Assembly: GCA_027334565.1 (NCBI GenBank) | Contig: DAHWUP010000006.1 | Location: forward strand, 1-46,620 | Reading direction: 5' to 3' | Source of the DNA: Candidatus Levyibacteriota bacterium | Lineage (GTDB): Bacteria; Patescibacteria; Microgenomatia; Levybacterales; UBA12049 | Length of the DNA stretch: 46,620 bases | In this document: in pieces, positions 31,953-40,513 of the stretch | How positions within the stretch are numbered: the stretch's first letter is position 1 | Layout of the letters: every line of letters begins with the position of its first letter | Position numbers and translations under genes: made by a program | Notes under the pieces: generated by a model | What the model saw: the letters and a program-made list of their open reading frames with translations, nothing else | What the model was told of the DNA's origin: nothing | The model's database searches: none

Positions 31953-32177
31953 ATAAAACCTCAGGATAAAAAATCTTTTATAAGTATACATTTTTTTAGC
32001 GACAATAACCATGTTTTAGGCCGTGAATATAAGTGAAATAAAATCTTATAAAAACCGATCTTTTCATGAATAGCCGGTTTATTGCGCAGGATCTATAAAA
32101 CGAAATACAAGGTTTTTAGCCCCAGCTTTGAATTATTGAAATATAGTGAGATAATAAAACCGGAGCGGAAAGTTTTT

Positions 32178-32831
32178 ATGAATAATCCAGTAAGTGGTGA
32201 AGCGGAAAAATTTCAATTAGGGCATCATATTTGTTCCATATTTAATACAAACGAGCAGCAGTTTTTGCCATTAATTTCTTTTTTCAACGAAGGTTTAACT
32301 TCCAAACAAAAATGTTTATATATTCTTGGCGCACAGACAGCATACGATGTTATTAACGAATTTGATTCAAGAGGGGTAAGGGTCAGGGATTATGCCGATT
32401 CCAAACAACTCGTATTCCTTACAAAAGACGAGACTTATCTAAGGGACGGATATTTCGAGGCGGATAAGATGATATCGATCATAAAAAAAATTGAAAATCA
32501 AAGTCTTTCTGAAGGCTATACGGGAGTCCGGGGCAGCGGTGATATGACATGGGCAATCGGTGACCCCTTGGTTAAAGAAAAAATGTTCAATTATGAAATT
32601 AAATTAAACCAATTATTATCCGAAGGGAAAATAGCAGCGTTCTGCCGTTATGATGAGCGTAAATTTCCAAAGGAATTACTAATTAAAGCAATCAGGACCC
32701 ATCCTTACCTAATAATCTACGGAAAATTTTATGAGAATAAATATTTCTATTCTCCACCCGAATACGTTTCTAATGAGGATTTACCGGACGAGTCTTACGA
32801 AACGATTATAAGCTTGATAACGGAAAACTGA
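32178..32831 (+). CDS. Stand-alone MEDS-domain sensory protein
   Basis: A 217-residue protein made entirely of a MEDS-type domain (the sensory domain named from methanogens and DcmR): GHHICSIFNTNEQQFLPLIS, FFNEGLTSKQKCLYILGAQ, an R-G-V-x-V-R-D motif, the LVFLTKDETYLRDGYFEADKM segment, RGSGDMTWAIGD and AAFCRYDERKFPKELL. In other bacteria the domain is attached to histidine kinases or DNA-binding domains. Here no output domain is present. The ATG at 32178 was preferred to the TTG at 32082 since family similarity starts after it. Confidence 0.8.
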   Translation: MNNPVSGEAEKFQLGHHICSIFNTNEQQFLPLISFFNEGLTSKQKCLYILGAQTAYDVINEFDSRGVRVRDYADSKQLVFLTKDETYLRDGYFEADKMISIIKKIENQSLSEGYTGVRGSGDMTWAIGDPLVKEKMFNYEIKLNQLLSEGKIAAFCRYDERKFPKELLIKAIRTHPYLIIYGKFYENKYFYSPPEYVSNEDLPDESYETIISLITEN

Positions 32832-32939
32832 TTATTTTCAGTTAATCGATGCATTATCGGATTGAATATCCAAACCCCGAACAAATAAGAATGGCAGGCT
32901 TGATTAAAAAGTGCTTGTCTGCTATTGTATCCTGTGCCT

Positions 32940-34367
32940 ATGTTCCCAAAGTCTATTTGTTTTGTAGACGTTGAAACCTCCGGTATCAGTCCCAGGTTTA
33001 ACCGGATCATCGAAATCGGGATAATAAAAGTCGTTAACGGTAAAGTGGTTAAAGAATTCAGCAGTCTTGTTAATCCGGGGTCGTTTGTCGATCCTTACAT
33101 AGAAGGATTAACCGGTATAAGCAGGGATGATCTTAAGAGAGCACCATTTTTTTATGAGGTCAAAGACGAACTTCTGGAAATGTTCGAGGATTCAGTTTTT
33201 GCGGCTCACAGCGTCCGGTTCGACTACGGTTTTGTCCGAAACGAATTCCGCAGACTTGGTGTTAATTTCACAGCTAAGCATCTTTGTACGGTCAAACTCG
33301 CCCGGTTATTATATCCAAACCTGAAGAAATTTAACCTGGACAGCATCATCGAAAATTTTGACATCGAATGCAAAAGAAGACACCGGGCTTTGGATGATGC
33401 AAAAGTGATTTACAAGTTTTACGAGCAATCAAAGGCGGGCATACAGAAAGATTTATTCAACAAGGCTGTTATGATGGTATTAAGGCGCCCAAGCGTTCCG
33501 ATCGGTATTAATTCAACTGACATTGATAATCTTCCGGAAGCCGCCGGAGTTTACATCTTTTACGGCGATAACGGTTCCATTCTTTATATCGGCAAGAGCA
33601 TAAATATTAGGGAGAGGGTGCTGTCACATTTTTCCAATGACCACCTTTCCTTGACCGACATGAAAATTTCCCAGCAGGCAAGGTCGGTCGAGGCAATCGA
33701 AACAGCAGGGGAATTGAGCGCGCTTTTATTGGAATCAACCTTAATCAAAAATCACCGGCCATTATATAACCGGATGTTAAGGGATGCCCAAAAAGTAGTG
33801 GTGCTTTTAAAAGGTGCAAATGCAAAAGGTTATTCCACGGGTTCGAAGAAGATTTTAGACAAAGTCCCGGCAGAGCAAGCAACGAGCATATTGGGAGTGT
33901 TCCGTTCGGAAAGACAGCTTAACGATTTCTTATATAATCTCGCCAAGGAAAATAAACTTTGTCCTAAACTGTTGGGCCTTGATAAAAGCACCAAGCATTG
34001 TTTTTATTATCATCTGGGGCAATGCAACGGCGCCTGCTGTCAAGAGGAATCTAGCTTAAAATACAACCTTCGTTTCGAACAAGCATTTTATAAAACCAAG
34101 CTTAGACACTGGATTTTTGACAGCCCCGTTTTGATAAAAGAAAAAGGCAATAAAGAAGAAATACACCTAGTCGATAAATGGTGTTATTTAGGAAGCGTCA
34201 AAAAAGGTGAGGAGGGCAATATTGATCTGAATAGGGAATACCGCTTCGACCTTGATACCTATAAAATCTTGGTAAAATATATGATGAACCCGCGAAACCA
34301 GAAAAATATTTCGCCTTTAAGACCAAGGATAGCCGGCAGGTTCTCAAAAGTAACCTTAAATGATTAA
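32940..34367 (+). CDS. DnaQ-like 3'-5' exonuclease fused to GIY-YIG endonuclease
   Basis: A 475-residue fusion. Residues about 1-165 are a DEDDh exonuclease: Exo I CFVDVETSG, Exo II FAAHSVRFDYGFVRNEF and Exo III HRALDDAKVIYKFY. Residues about 195-280 are a GIY-YIG nuclease like the N-terminal domain of UvrC and Cho: GVYIFYGDNGSILYIGKS, NIRERVLSHF and a late LLESTLIKNHRPLYN with the catalytic Glu. The remaining region contains a Cys cluster around CPKLLG, CFYYHLGQC and CCQEE, as in Cho-like proteins. Similar fusions occur in actinobacteria and others and probably act in excision repair. The ATG at 32940 is preferred to the TTG at 32925 and GTG at 32934. Confidence 0.88.
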   Translation: MFPKSICFVDVETSGISPRFNRIIEIGIIKVVNGKVVKEFSSLVNPGSFVDPYIEGLTGISRDDLKRAPFFYEVKDELLEMFEDSVFAAHSVRFDYGFVRNEFRRLGVNFTAKHLCTVKLARLLYPNLKKFNLDSIIENFDIECKRRHRALDDAKVIYKFYEQSKAGIQKDLFNKAVMMVLRRPSVPIGINSTDIDNLPEAAGVYIFYGDNGSILYIGKSINIRERVLSHFSNDHLSLTDMKISQQARSVEAIETAGELSALLLESTLIKNHRPLYNRMLRDAQKVVVLLKGANAKGYSTGSKKILDKVPAEQATSILGVFRSERQLNDFLYNLAKENKLCPKLLGLDKSTKHCFYYHLGQCNGACCQEESSLKYNLRFEQAFYKTKLRHWIFDSPVLIKEKGNKEEIHLVDKWCYLGSVKKGEEGNIDLNREYRFDLDTYKILVKYMMNPRNQKNISPLRPRIAGRFSKVTLND

Positions 34368-34372
34368 ACTGT

Positions 34373-34648
34373 TTACTTTTGGTAAAGTTTTCTGAGTTCT
34401 GCCTTTGCCTGTTCGAGAATTCTTTTTTTCTCCGGCCTTAAATTTTTTCCCGCCCGATTGATATAAAAATTCAGCATGCTCATGGCCGATTGAAATGGGG
34501 GCGCCTTTCGCCTTGTGCTTTGTTCAGCCGAATTTTTCAAGCTTTCAGCGATTTTTTTAGGATTATTCCAAGTGAACACTCCTTCTTCAAGATCAAGAGC
34601 GATACTATGCTTTGTTACTCCGGAAGACCAGTTTTTCGCTATTGTCAT
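34373..34648 (-). CDS. DUF3175 domain protein
   Basis: A 91-residue basic protein matching the DUF3175 pattern: WSSGVTKHSIALDLEEGVFT, DPKK-like NNPKKIAESLKNSAEQSTRR, then PPFQSAMSMLNFYINRAGKN and a C-terminal helix. The family is widespread, small, and unassigned; its charge suggests nucleic-acid binding. It is convergent with the exonuclease fusion, six bases apart. TTAAAT ends six bases before the ATG, without TGn, so leaderless start is possible. Confidence 0.85.
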   Translation of the reverse strand: MTIAKNWSSGVTKHSIALDLEEGVFTWNNPKKIAESLKNSAEQSTRRKAPPFQSAMSMLNFYINRAGKNLRPEKKRILEQAKAELRKLYQK

Positions 34649-34694
34649 ACATTAATTTAAGTATCGATTATAAACTTGGGCTCTTTTAAATTTA

Positions 34695-35204
34695 TCATCT
34701 TGAACAGTATGGCCAGGCGCTTTGTTCTCCCCTTGAGATTTTAAAGGCGGCGGTCTTTATCGATTCTTCGGGATCGTTGCGAAGGGTAAGGCTTGTATCC
34801 TGGCCCATTAAAGCCCGGCTGTTGATCCAGGCGCTGCTTGAGAATTGAAAAAGACCAACATAATCTCCATTTACCGCATTGGGATTGAATCCGGATTCAC
34901 AACCGGCAATTTTTACCAACAGATTCCTATCAACGCTATAGAGATTGGCATATTTGGTAAATAATTCGTCAAGTTCCGCCGAACTCAGTGGTATTGGGGA
35001 AGGGGTGGGAGTCGGTGTGGGTGTCGTTGACGGAGAAGGAGTCGGTGTGGGTGTTGATGTTGGTTGCGGGGTAGGAGTAGGGAAAGCAAACCCTTTTTTG
35101 GCCAGCGGAGATACTATGATACCGTTTTGTTGGTGGTAAGACAAAAGGAAAAGACCTGAAACCAGCAATATCATTACGAAGATAATACTTAACCCGAATT
35201 TCAT
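34695..35204 (-). CDS. Anchored lysozyme-like transglycosylase domain protein
   Basis: A 169-residue exported protein. An N-terminal membrane segment (about 4-24) is followed by a long Thr/Pro tandem linker (PTPTPQPTSTPTPTPSPS, about 43-72) and a small lysozyme-like SLT domain (about 75-169) with the catalytic Glu in KIAGCESGFNPNAV, then YVGLFQFSSSAW, and a C-terminal KISRGEQSAWPYC. It likely cuts peptidoglycan near the cell surface or serves as a lysozyme-type binding module. The linker is encoded by a hexanucleotide-rich repeat region that can vary by slippage. Confidence 0.8.
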   Translation of the reverse strand: MKFGLSIIFVMILLVSGLFLLSYHQQNGIIVSPLAKKGFAFPTPTPQPTSTPTPTPSPSTTPTPTPTPSPIPLSSAELDELFTKYANLYSVDRNLLVKIAGCESGFNPNAVNGDYVGLFQFSSSAWINSRALMGQDTSLTLRNDPEESIKTAAFKISRGEQSAWPYCSR

Positions 35205-35260
35205 AGACAGGTTTTAATTGCGTTTAACGGCAGTTTTTGTTCGTATCTTTCAAACGGAAA

Positions 35261-35620
35261 TTAATCATTTGTTTGCGTTTGGGCTGCGGTCGAGATCTCA
35301 AGCATTTTTAGCCGGTCTCTTTTCTCAACCGTCTTGCTCCATTTTTCGGTTAGTTTGTTGTTTTTCTCTAAAGCTTGTTCGAAGACAGCGTTCTCGTCAA
35401 TCCGCTTATTTCTGAAATTCTTGAGTTTAGTAAAAACAGTTGCGTCGGATTTACCGGCTTTTGTTAAAAAATACACCCCAACACCGATTAAAGCAAGTGC
35501 CAAAAATAACAGTAAAATGCTGGTTCCTTTGTTCAAACCTTCGACATAAATATAGATCGTCTGAATTCCCAATGCGGATAATATTAGGCCTAAAGCCGTT
35601 CTTAACAATACCAATTTCAT
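35261..35620 (-). CDS. Small membrane protein with cytoplasmic helical tail
   Basis: A 119-residue protein with two membrane segments (about 4-27 and 33-52) followed by a charged helical tail, probably a coiled coil (ENAVFEQALEKNNKLTEKW; VEKRDRLKMLEI). No family is recognised. A -10-like TATGCT ends eight bases before the ATG. Confidence 0.5.
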   Translation of the reverse strand: MKLVLLRTALGLILSALGIQTIYIYVEGLNKGTSILLLFLALALIGVGVYFLTKAGKSDATVFTKLKNFRNKRIDENAVFEQALEKNNKLTEKWSKTVEKRDRLKMLEISTAAQTQTND

Positions 35621-35668
35621 CTAATTTAAGCATAACCGATTGCTAAATAATCCGCAAGACAAATATCA

Positions 35669-35674
35669 TATAAT
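35669..35674 (+). promoter_or_regulatory. Orphan TATAAT upstream of a five-codon frame
   Basis: TATAAT ends exactly six bases before ATG 35681, the same geometry as functional promoters here, but that ATG opens only five codons before TGA. The promoter may survive from the gene that the PLD fragment once belonged to. Confidence 0.4.
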
Positions 35675-35868
35675 CACCCTATGTCCACGCAAGACTGATA
35701 CTGGTTGACGGTAATTATGTATATGTGGGGTTAGTTAACCTATCGACTCAAAGTTTGGATCAAAACCGTGAAATTGGAATAATGCTTTCGGGTAAGGAAG
35801 GGATTAAGTTGCTTTCGTCGACCTTTGAAAAGGACTGGAATTTGGCGATGGATTATAATTCAAACTAG
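35674..35868 (+). pseudogene. C-terminal fragment of a phospholipase D family gene
   Basis: The frame encodes VHARLILVDGNYVYVGLVNL and STQSLDQNREIGIMLSG, then a final EKDWNLAMDYNSN and TAG. This is the second HKD half of a PLD-type enzyme (H-x-K-x4-D, here H-x-R-x4-D, with the typical GSxN-like GLVN). A stop lies directly upstream in frame and there is no usable start, so the N-terminal half is lost. The Lys to Arg change would also impair catalysis. Confidence 0.7.
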
Positions 35869-35877
35869 GCGGTTAAT

Positions 35878-36018
35878 ATGGAAGAAATTAAAGTAAATAA
35901 CAAAAAGCTCAAGAAGTTACTGCAAAGCGGTGGCAGAAAAGGGGCACAGGAGGATTTCACTGAACTATTAAAACGGTCGGTCCGCTTCAGCAGACTTATG
36001 AAGAAAGGTAAGGACTAA
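35878..36018 (+). CDS. Small basic protein, 46 residues
   Basis: The frame MEEIKVNNKKLKKLLQSGGR continues KGAQEDFTELLKRSVRFSRL and ends MKKGKD with TAA. It is mostly helical and basic with an internal SGGRKGAQEDF turn. It looks like a real short protein because composition and codon use match neighbouring genes and it starts nine bases after the PLD fragment. Its stop overlaps the convergent transposase stop by four bases. Function unknown; it resembles toxin-antitoxin or DNA-binding accessory proteins only by size and charge. Confidence 0.5.
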   Translation: MEEIKVNNKKLKKLLQSGGRKGAQEDFTELLKRSVRFSRLMKKGKD

Positions 36019-36470
36019 CTTTTTCTTACCACCTTTAACTCAATGGTATTGAATATAACCCATTTACTTACCTGGGTATCATTTAAGAGATTCCCTTTAT
36101 TAAGCTGCATTAATTTATAAATGTTTTTTTGCATTCTCCAAGCGGTTTTGTAGGTGACTCCCAGTTCTTGCTGTAGCGTTTTTATAGAAACGTCGGCCCT
36201 TGTTTGGGTCATCAGGTATAAAGCATAAAACCAGGTCTTAAGCGGCGTAGTGGATTTTTCAAAAATCGTACCGACCAAGGGAAACGTTTGATTTCTGCAG
36301 AATTTACAGACATAAACAGGCCTTTTATGTAACTTATAATGTTTAGTGACCCTTTGACAGGTTTGGCAGACAATCCCTGAAGGGAATCTTCTTTTGACAA
36401 CTTCCTCCATACACGCTTCCTCGGAGGGAAACGTTCTTGTGAATCTGGCCAAAGTAAAATTTTTACTCAT
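36015..36470 (-). CDS. Truncated IS1595-type transposase (zinc ribbon and helix-turn-helix only)
   Basis: A 151-residue protein matching the N-terminal half of IS1595/ISXO2-like transposases: FPSEEACMEEVVKRRFPSG, a zinc ribbon with CQTC and CKFC, then FPLVGTIFEKSTTPLKTWF, and a helix-turn-helix (SIKTLQQELGVTYKTAWRMQ). The DDE catalytic domain that normally follows is missing; after LMQLNKGNLL the sequence is unrelated and ends. TATATT ends six bases before the ATG, so it may still be expressed. It is either a dead IS remnant or a domesticated DNA-binding protein. No terminal inverted repeats were found. Confidence 0.75.
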   Translation of the reverse strand: MSKNFTLARFTRTFPSEEACMEEVVKRRFPSGIVCQTCQRVTKHYKLHKRPVYVCKFCRNQTFPLVGTIFEKSTTPLKTWFYALYLMTQTRADVSIKTLQQELGVTYKTAWRMQKNIYKLMQLNKGNLLNDTQVSKWVIFNTIELKVVRKS

Positions 36471-36529
36471 AATTTTAATATATTGAAGCTATCCACGTGT
36501 TGTCAAGGGATAATTTTTAAAATTGCCTA

Positions 36530-36558
36530 TTGACGGCTTTATAGCTTTCTGTTTTAAT
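36530..36558 (+). promoter_or_regulatory. Promoter of the O-antigen-ligase/TPR gene
   Basis: TTGACG (36530-36535), a 17-base spacer and TTTAAT (36553-36558) preceded by TGT. The hexamer ends 12 bases before ATG 36571. Confidence 0.55.
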
Positions 36559-36570
36559 GGGTTTAACTTA

Positions 36571-38859
36571 ATGAAAAACACTGTCAGTTTTTATATCGAT
36601 AAAATTATCACATATTTACTCCTTGCGGTTGCAGTAATCACCCCATTACTATTTTTTAACCAAACCACAGAATTTTACGAAATGCCTAAAATGTTTTTCT
36701 TGGTGGTGGCAACCGTTGTCCTTGTAGGCCTTTGGATTTTTTCCTGGATTGTCAAGGGCAAGGTTATTATCAATAGAACGCCTTTGGATATTCCGTTGTT
36801 GGTTCTATTGGTTGTAGTTTTGCTATCCACCTATTTTAGTGCCAACATCTACCCGGCCATTTACGGGAGTTTGCCCAGGGTTCACGGGTCCGCTGTTTCA
36901 TGGGTAACTTATATTCTATTATATTTTGTGGCAGCCTCAAACCTGAAAGGCATAGCGGAAATTAAAAATTTCCTTTACGCCTTAATGGGGGGTGCGGTTG
37001 TCGTTGCCTTGGTGACGCTTGCCGCCTTCTTTAAATTATATTTGCCGTTTGATTTTGCCCAAGCCGTCAATTTCACTCCCACGGGATCGTCGTTTTCGAC
37101 CGCCGCGTTACTTCTAATGCTTTTACCCTTGCCGCTTCTGTCGCTGGCAAAACAAAATAAATATTTACCGATCCCCGTATCACTTTTTTTGACCATCCTT
37201 TTTTCGGCCGTAATTGCCTTAATTAGTTCCTTATGGGTTGATGTGCTCTTGGTCCTGGTTTATGCACTGACCGCTTTCGTTGCAAAACCGCACCAGGTAA
37301 AGAAGACTCTGGGCGTCTTCCTGGTGCCGGTTGCAACCACGGCCTTGGTGTTCATCCTAGCGTACGCGCCTTTCCCCGGTAACGTCGTGCAATCGCTTGA
37401 GGCAAATTTCCCCAAAGAGATACAATTGCCTTTAGAAGTTTCCTGGAAAATCAGCGCCTCCGCCTTTAGGGACGCACCCTTCATCGGCACCGGTCCATCA
37501 AGCTATCTATTCAACTTCACAGCCTATAAGCCGCTCGAGTTCAACCAGCTGAATGTATGGAGTTTCTCTTTTGATACCGCATTCAATGAATTCCTGCAGG
37601 TCTTGGGTACGCTTGGTTTCTTCGGATTCATGGGATTGTTGGTCCTATCACTGGTGGTTATCGCGCATGGCTGGAGATTACTCTCAGCCAATACCGCAAG
37701 CCAGGCGCAGGACGTATCAAGGATTCTAACTACCGGATTGGCAATCAGCGGATTGACGACGATCGCATTATTATTGGTACACGCGACAACACTCGTTTCC
37801 TTTGTAATAATGCTGTTTGTCCTGGCGTCATTTATGATGTCCCAGGACCACGTCAGGGAAAAAGTGCTGGAATTTTCAATCGGCATAAAAGCTTTGACCT
37901 CGGAGAATAAACAATTCGATTTATTCCCGATTGTTGTTTTTATAGTCTACTTAATACTGGCAGTACCGGTTTTATTTAAAACCGCCAGCGTGGCGATGGC
38001 GGATTACTATCATCGACAGGCCCTATCTCAGGCCAACAAGAACGGCACCTTGACCTATCAATACCTGCAAAAAGCAGAACAACTCGCCCCGGAAATGGAT
38101 CTGTACAGGGTAGATATGGCGCAGACGAACTTTGCTCTGGCAAACGCTTTGGCCTTGCAAAAAGGACCGACCAAAGACAATCCGCAGGGAACCTTAACAA
38201 ACAGCGACAAACAGACCATCCAAACCCTTTTGTCACAGGCTATCAATGAAGGCAGGGTAAGCGTTGTCTTAAGCCCGAGATCGGCAAGGAACTGGGAAGT
38301 GCTGGCATCAATTTATCAGAATATCACCGGAGTGGCCCAAAACGCACTCGCATTCGCCCTTGACGCATACAATGCGGCTATCCAAAGAGACCCGGTCAAT
38401 CCCGCCCTGAGGCTTAGCGTTGGAGGAATCTATTATGCTGTCAAAAATTATAACCTGGCGACCAGATTCTTTACCGACGCGATCAATCTAAAACCCGATT
38501 ACGCCAACGCCTATTATAATTTGGCTCTAGCAGACAGGGATAATAATGACCTTCAGGATGCAGCTTTGGTGTCCAACCAACTCGTGATACTGTTGCAGAA
38601 AAACAGTCCAAATAGCGCCAATCTTAAAGCAGCACAAACATTATATAACGATATAAAAAACCAGATAGCATCCAATAATCAAGCGGCACAAGAACAACAA
38701 GCGTCGAGCCAGAAAGCCCCTCTTCAGAACTCGAATATTTCGGGGGTGAATGTTTCCAACCTGCAAAATGCGCCTAAGGTAACGGTGCCGACCCCGGTTA
38801 AAAGTAATCCTAACGCTAACATTCCTCAATTGAGTCCGACCCCGACCCCTACGCCATAA
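36571..38859 (+). CDS. O-antigen-ligase-like multispan membrane protein with C-terminal TPRs
   Basis: A 762-residue protein. The N-terminal ~470 residues have about 12 membrane segments and the O-antigen ligase/polymerase (Wzy/WaaL-like) layout, with an extracellular loop carrying FRDAPFIGTGPSSYLFNF, comparable to the conserved H/R-G-x-G-P segment. Residues about 480-690 are TPR-type helices (ANAYYNLALADRDNNDLQDA; RLSVGGIYYAVKNYNLATRF). A Pro/Thr/Asn-rich tail ends at 38859. Such fusions are frequent in Patescibacteria and may attach glycans to surface proteins. The start was moved from TTG 36523 to ATG 36571 because a good promoter covers the former. Confidence 0.8.
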   Translation: MKNTVSFYIDKIITYLLLAVAVITPLLFFNQTTEFYEMPKMFFLVVATVVLVGLWIFSWIVKGKVIINRTPLDIPLLVLLVVVLLSTYFSANIYPAIYGSLPRVHGSAVSWVTYILLYFVAASNLKGIAEIKNFLYALMGGAVVVALVTLAAFFKLYLPFDFAQAVNFTPTGSSFSTAALLLMLLPLPLLSLAKQNKYLPIPVSLFLTILFSAVIALISSLWVDVLLVLVYALTAFVAKPHQVKKTLGVFLVPVATTALVFILAYAPFPGNVVQSLEANFPKEIQLPLEVSWKISASAFRDAPFIGTGPSSYLFNFTAYKPLEFNQLNVWSFSFDTAFNEFLQVLGTLGFFGFMGLLVLSLVVIAHGWRLLSANTASQAQDVSRILTTGLAISGLTTIALLLVHATTLVSFVIMLFVLASFMMSQDHVREKVLEFSIGIKALTSENKQFDLFPIVVFIVYLILAVPVLFKTASVAMADYYHRQALSQANKNGTLTYQYLQKAEQLAPEMDLYRVDMAQTNFALANALALQKGPTKDNPQGTLTNSDKQTIQTLLSQAINEGRVSVVLSPRSARNWEVLASIYQNITGVAQNALAFALDAYNAAIQRDPVNPALRLSVGGIYYAVKNYNLATRFFTDAINLKPDYANAYYNLALADRDNNDLQDAALVSNQLVILLQKNSPNSANLKAAQTLYNDIKNQIASNNQAAQEQQASSQKAPLQNSNISGVNVSNLQNAPKVTVPTPVKSNPNANIPQLSPTPTPTP

Positions 38860-38863
38860 AAAG

Positions 38864-40507
38864 TTACTCCCCGGATGAGCTTATGAGTTCGCTTTCTTTT
38901 AAGGGTTTTCCTCCTATTTTGGACATTAGTATATTGGCATATTTTAACAGCTGCTTGTTGTCGGTTGCATATTGCAGCGTTTCAAACAGTATCACGTTAT
39001 CCTGATAAAAATTCTGGCCGTAAACCCTGTTCAGGGCGTTTTCAAGACCCTGCTCGTCTTTTCCGAAGTAATAATCTGCCAATTCCGACTCGGGAATCAT
39101 TTGCGTAATTTGTGAGATTATTTTTACATACACCGGATAACCGCCGTCGATGTTGACGTTTAAGCTATTCATAATGATTTTTCTGGCAAAATATTCGGTT
39201 AAGCCCTCTTCGAACAAGGCAACTGAAAGTGTTTTGCCGCTTTGCGCACTGCTTGCGTAATGCAGATATTCATGAGTGACCGTTTCGAAATAATCGGCAA
39301 TGCCATGCAAATTGCCGGTGTTTAGAACTATCTTTATTGAATCATCCGGTACGAAAAGGCCAAGCTCCAAAGGAATATCGACCTTTAGTGAATTGTTCAG
39401 CGTGCTTTCGTCATTAAGTACATTAACATATGCCTGGTAAACCTTCAGCAGTTTGCCGTTTTTGTTAAGTTCCTGCGTATAAAAATCGACCTTATCGCTT
39501 GCCGTTTGGATTGCCTGGTCGAATTTTTGCGCTTGAGTGTCGCAGTATGTCTTGGCATTGGTATGCACAAAAACCCCCGCCTGGTTATATTGTCCCTGGG
39601 CGATACACTGAATCTCGGCCTGGTCTCTTTGCGCGTAAGCCGATTCCACCAGGGTTTTGGATGCGGTAAGGTTGAATTGGTTTTCCTGGATTGCGGCGGC
39701 AGTTGAAGCGGTTAAACTTTTCGCTAGCTCAAGCTGTTGGTTTAAGCCCTTAAACTTTTTGGCGTAATCTTCGGTTCTGAATTTGGCATATTCAGCCTCG
39801 TTCATGATCGAAACCTTGGGGTAGTGCTTGATTTGTCGATTGGGAAAATAACTTTTGACGAATAAGTAAGCGACTACTGGTGTGATTTTTTCAAGATCTG
39901 CTTTATTGATGCTTGAAATAATCAAAGTTCTGTCAATTAAAATGGTCGAGCCGATTTTTCCGGTAGGCAGGACCGTAAAAGAGGGAATGGCCGGTAGAAT
40001 ATATTCGCCATAAAAGCTGTCGGTACCGGTGGTGGCTTGGGCGATGGCTAAAAGCTCCCTATAATGGTTGTTATCCGTGGCCGTTACAATCGGTGATAAA
40101 TCGAACTGCTTTAAAGAATTGGAGATATCATTGATGTTGGTTTGGATTCCCAAAAGGGCCGGGTTTAAGTTGATTATATAAGCTAAAGTATTTAATTCCG
40201 CATACGCCAGCAGTAGAAGCAGCAAGAAAGAAAGAAAAATTCCGGTGATAAATACGAATAGGCTTTGAGTTAAGCTAATCAATAGGTGATTCTTTTTGGG
40301 CTGAAGCCGCTCGATTCTTAGAGAACGGAGCATAAAAAAAGATACGATTACGAAACCGACCAGAAACAGAAAGAAATGCTCGCCCAAAAATCCGAGTGCG
40401 TTAAGAAAATAACCGTTGAAAAGAGTGTGATCGCTTCCTTGAGGAAGATTTAAAGTAAATGCGATCAGACCGAAAACGAAGGTGATAATAAGGACAACCC
40501 GACGCAT
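38864..40507 (-). CDS. Membrane-anchored zinc metallopeptidase (HEXXH)
   Basis: A 547-residue protein. Three hydrophobic segments lie in the first ~120 residues, followed by a largely helical region with coiled-coil character (about 240-360) and a C-terminal gluzincin-like module: HEYLH at residues 412-416 provides the two His ligands and the catalytic Glu, and EEGLTEYFARK about 25 residues later the third ligand. The peptidase part most likely faces outside. The start is fixed by TATAAT ending exactly six bases before the ATG. It follows ppsA on the same strand with only 14 bases between, but has its own promoter overlapping the ppsA stop. Confidence 0.75.
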   Translation of the reverse strand: MRRVVLIITFVFGLIAFTLNLPQGSDHTLFNGYFLNALGFLGEHFFLFLVGFVIVSFFMLRSLRIERLQPKKNHLLISLTQSLFVFITGIFLSFLLLLLLAYAELNTLAYIINLNPALLGIQTNINDISNSLKQFDLSPIVTATDNNHYRELLAIAQATTGTDSFYGEYILPAIPSFTVLPTGKIGSTILIDRTLIISSINKADLEKITPVVAYLFVKSYFPNRQIKHYPKVSIMNEAEYAKFRTEDYAKKFKGLNQQLELAKSLTASTAAAIQENQFNLTASKTLVESAYAQRDQAEIQCIAQGQYNQAGVFVHTNAKTYCDTQAQKFDQAIQTASDKVDFYTQELNKNGKLLKVYQAYVNVLNDESTLNNSLKVDIPLELGLFVPDDSIKIVLNTGNLHGIADYFETVTHEYLHYASSAQSGKTLSVALFEEGLTEYFARKIIMNSLNVNIDGGYPVYVKIISQITQMIPESELADYYFGKDEQGLENALNRVYGQNFYQDNVILFETLQYATDNKQLLKYANILMSKIGGKPLKESELISSSGE

Positions 40508-40513
40508 GAAGTT

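Noticed and set aside
34945..35139. Gly/Val repeat protein on the plus strand
   Set aside because: It is the antisense of the Thr/Pro linker of the lysozyme-like gene.
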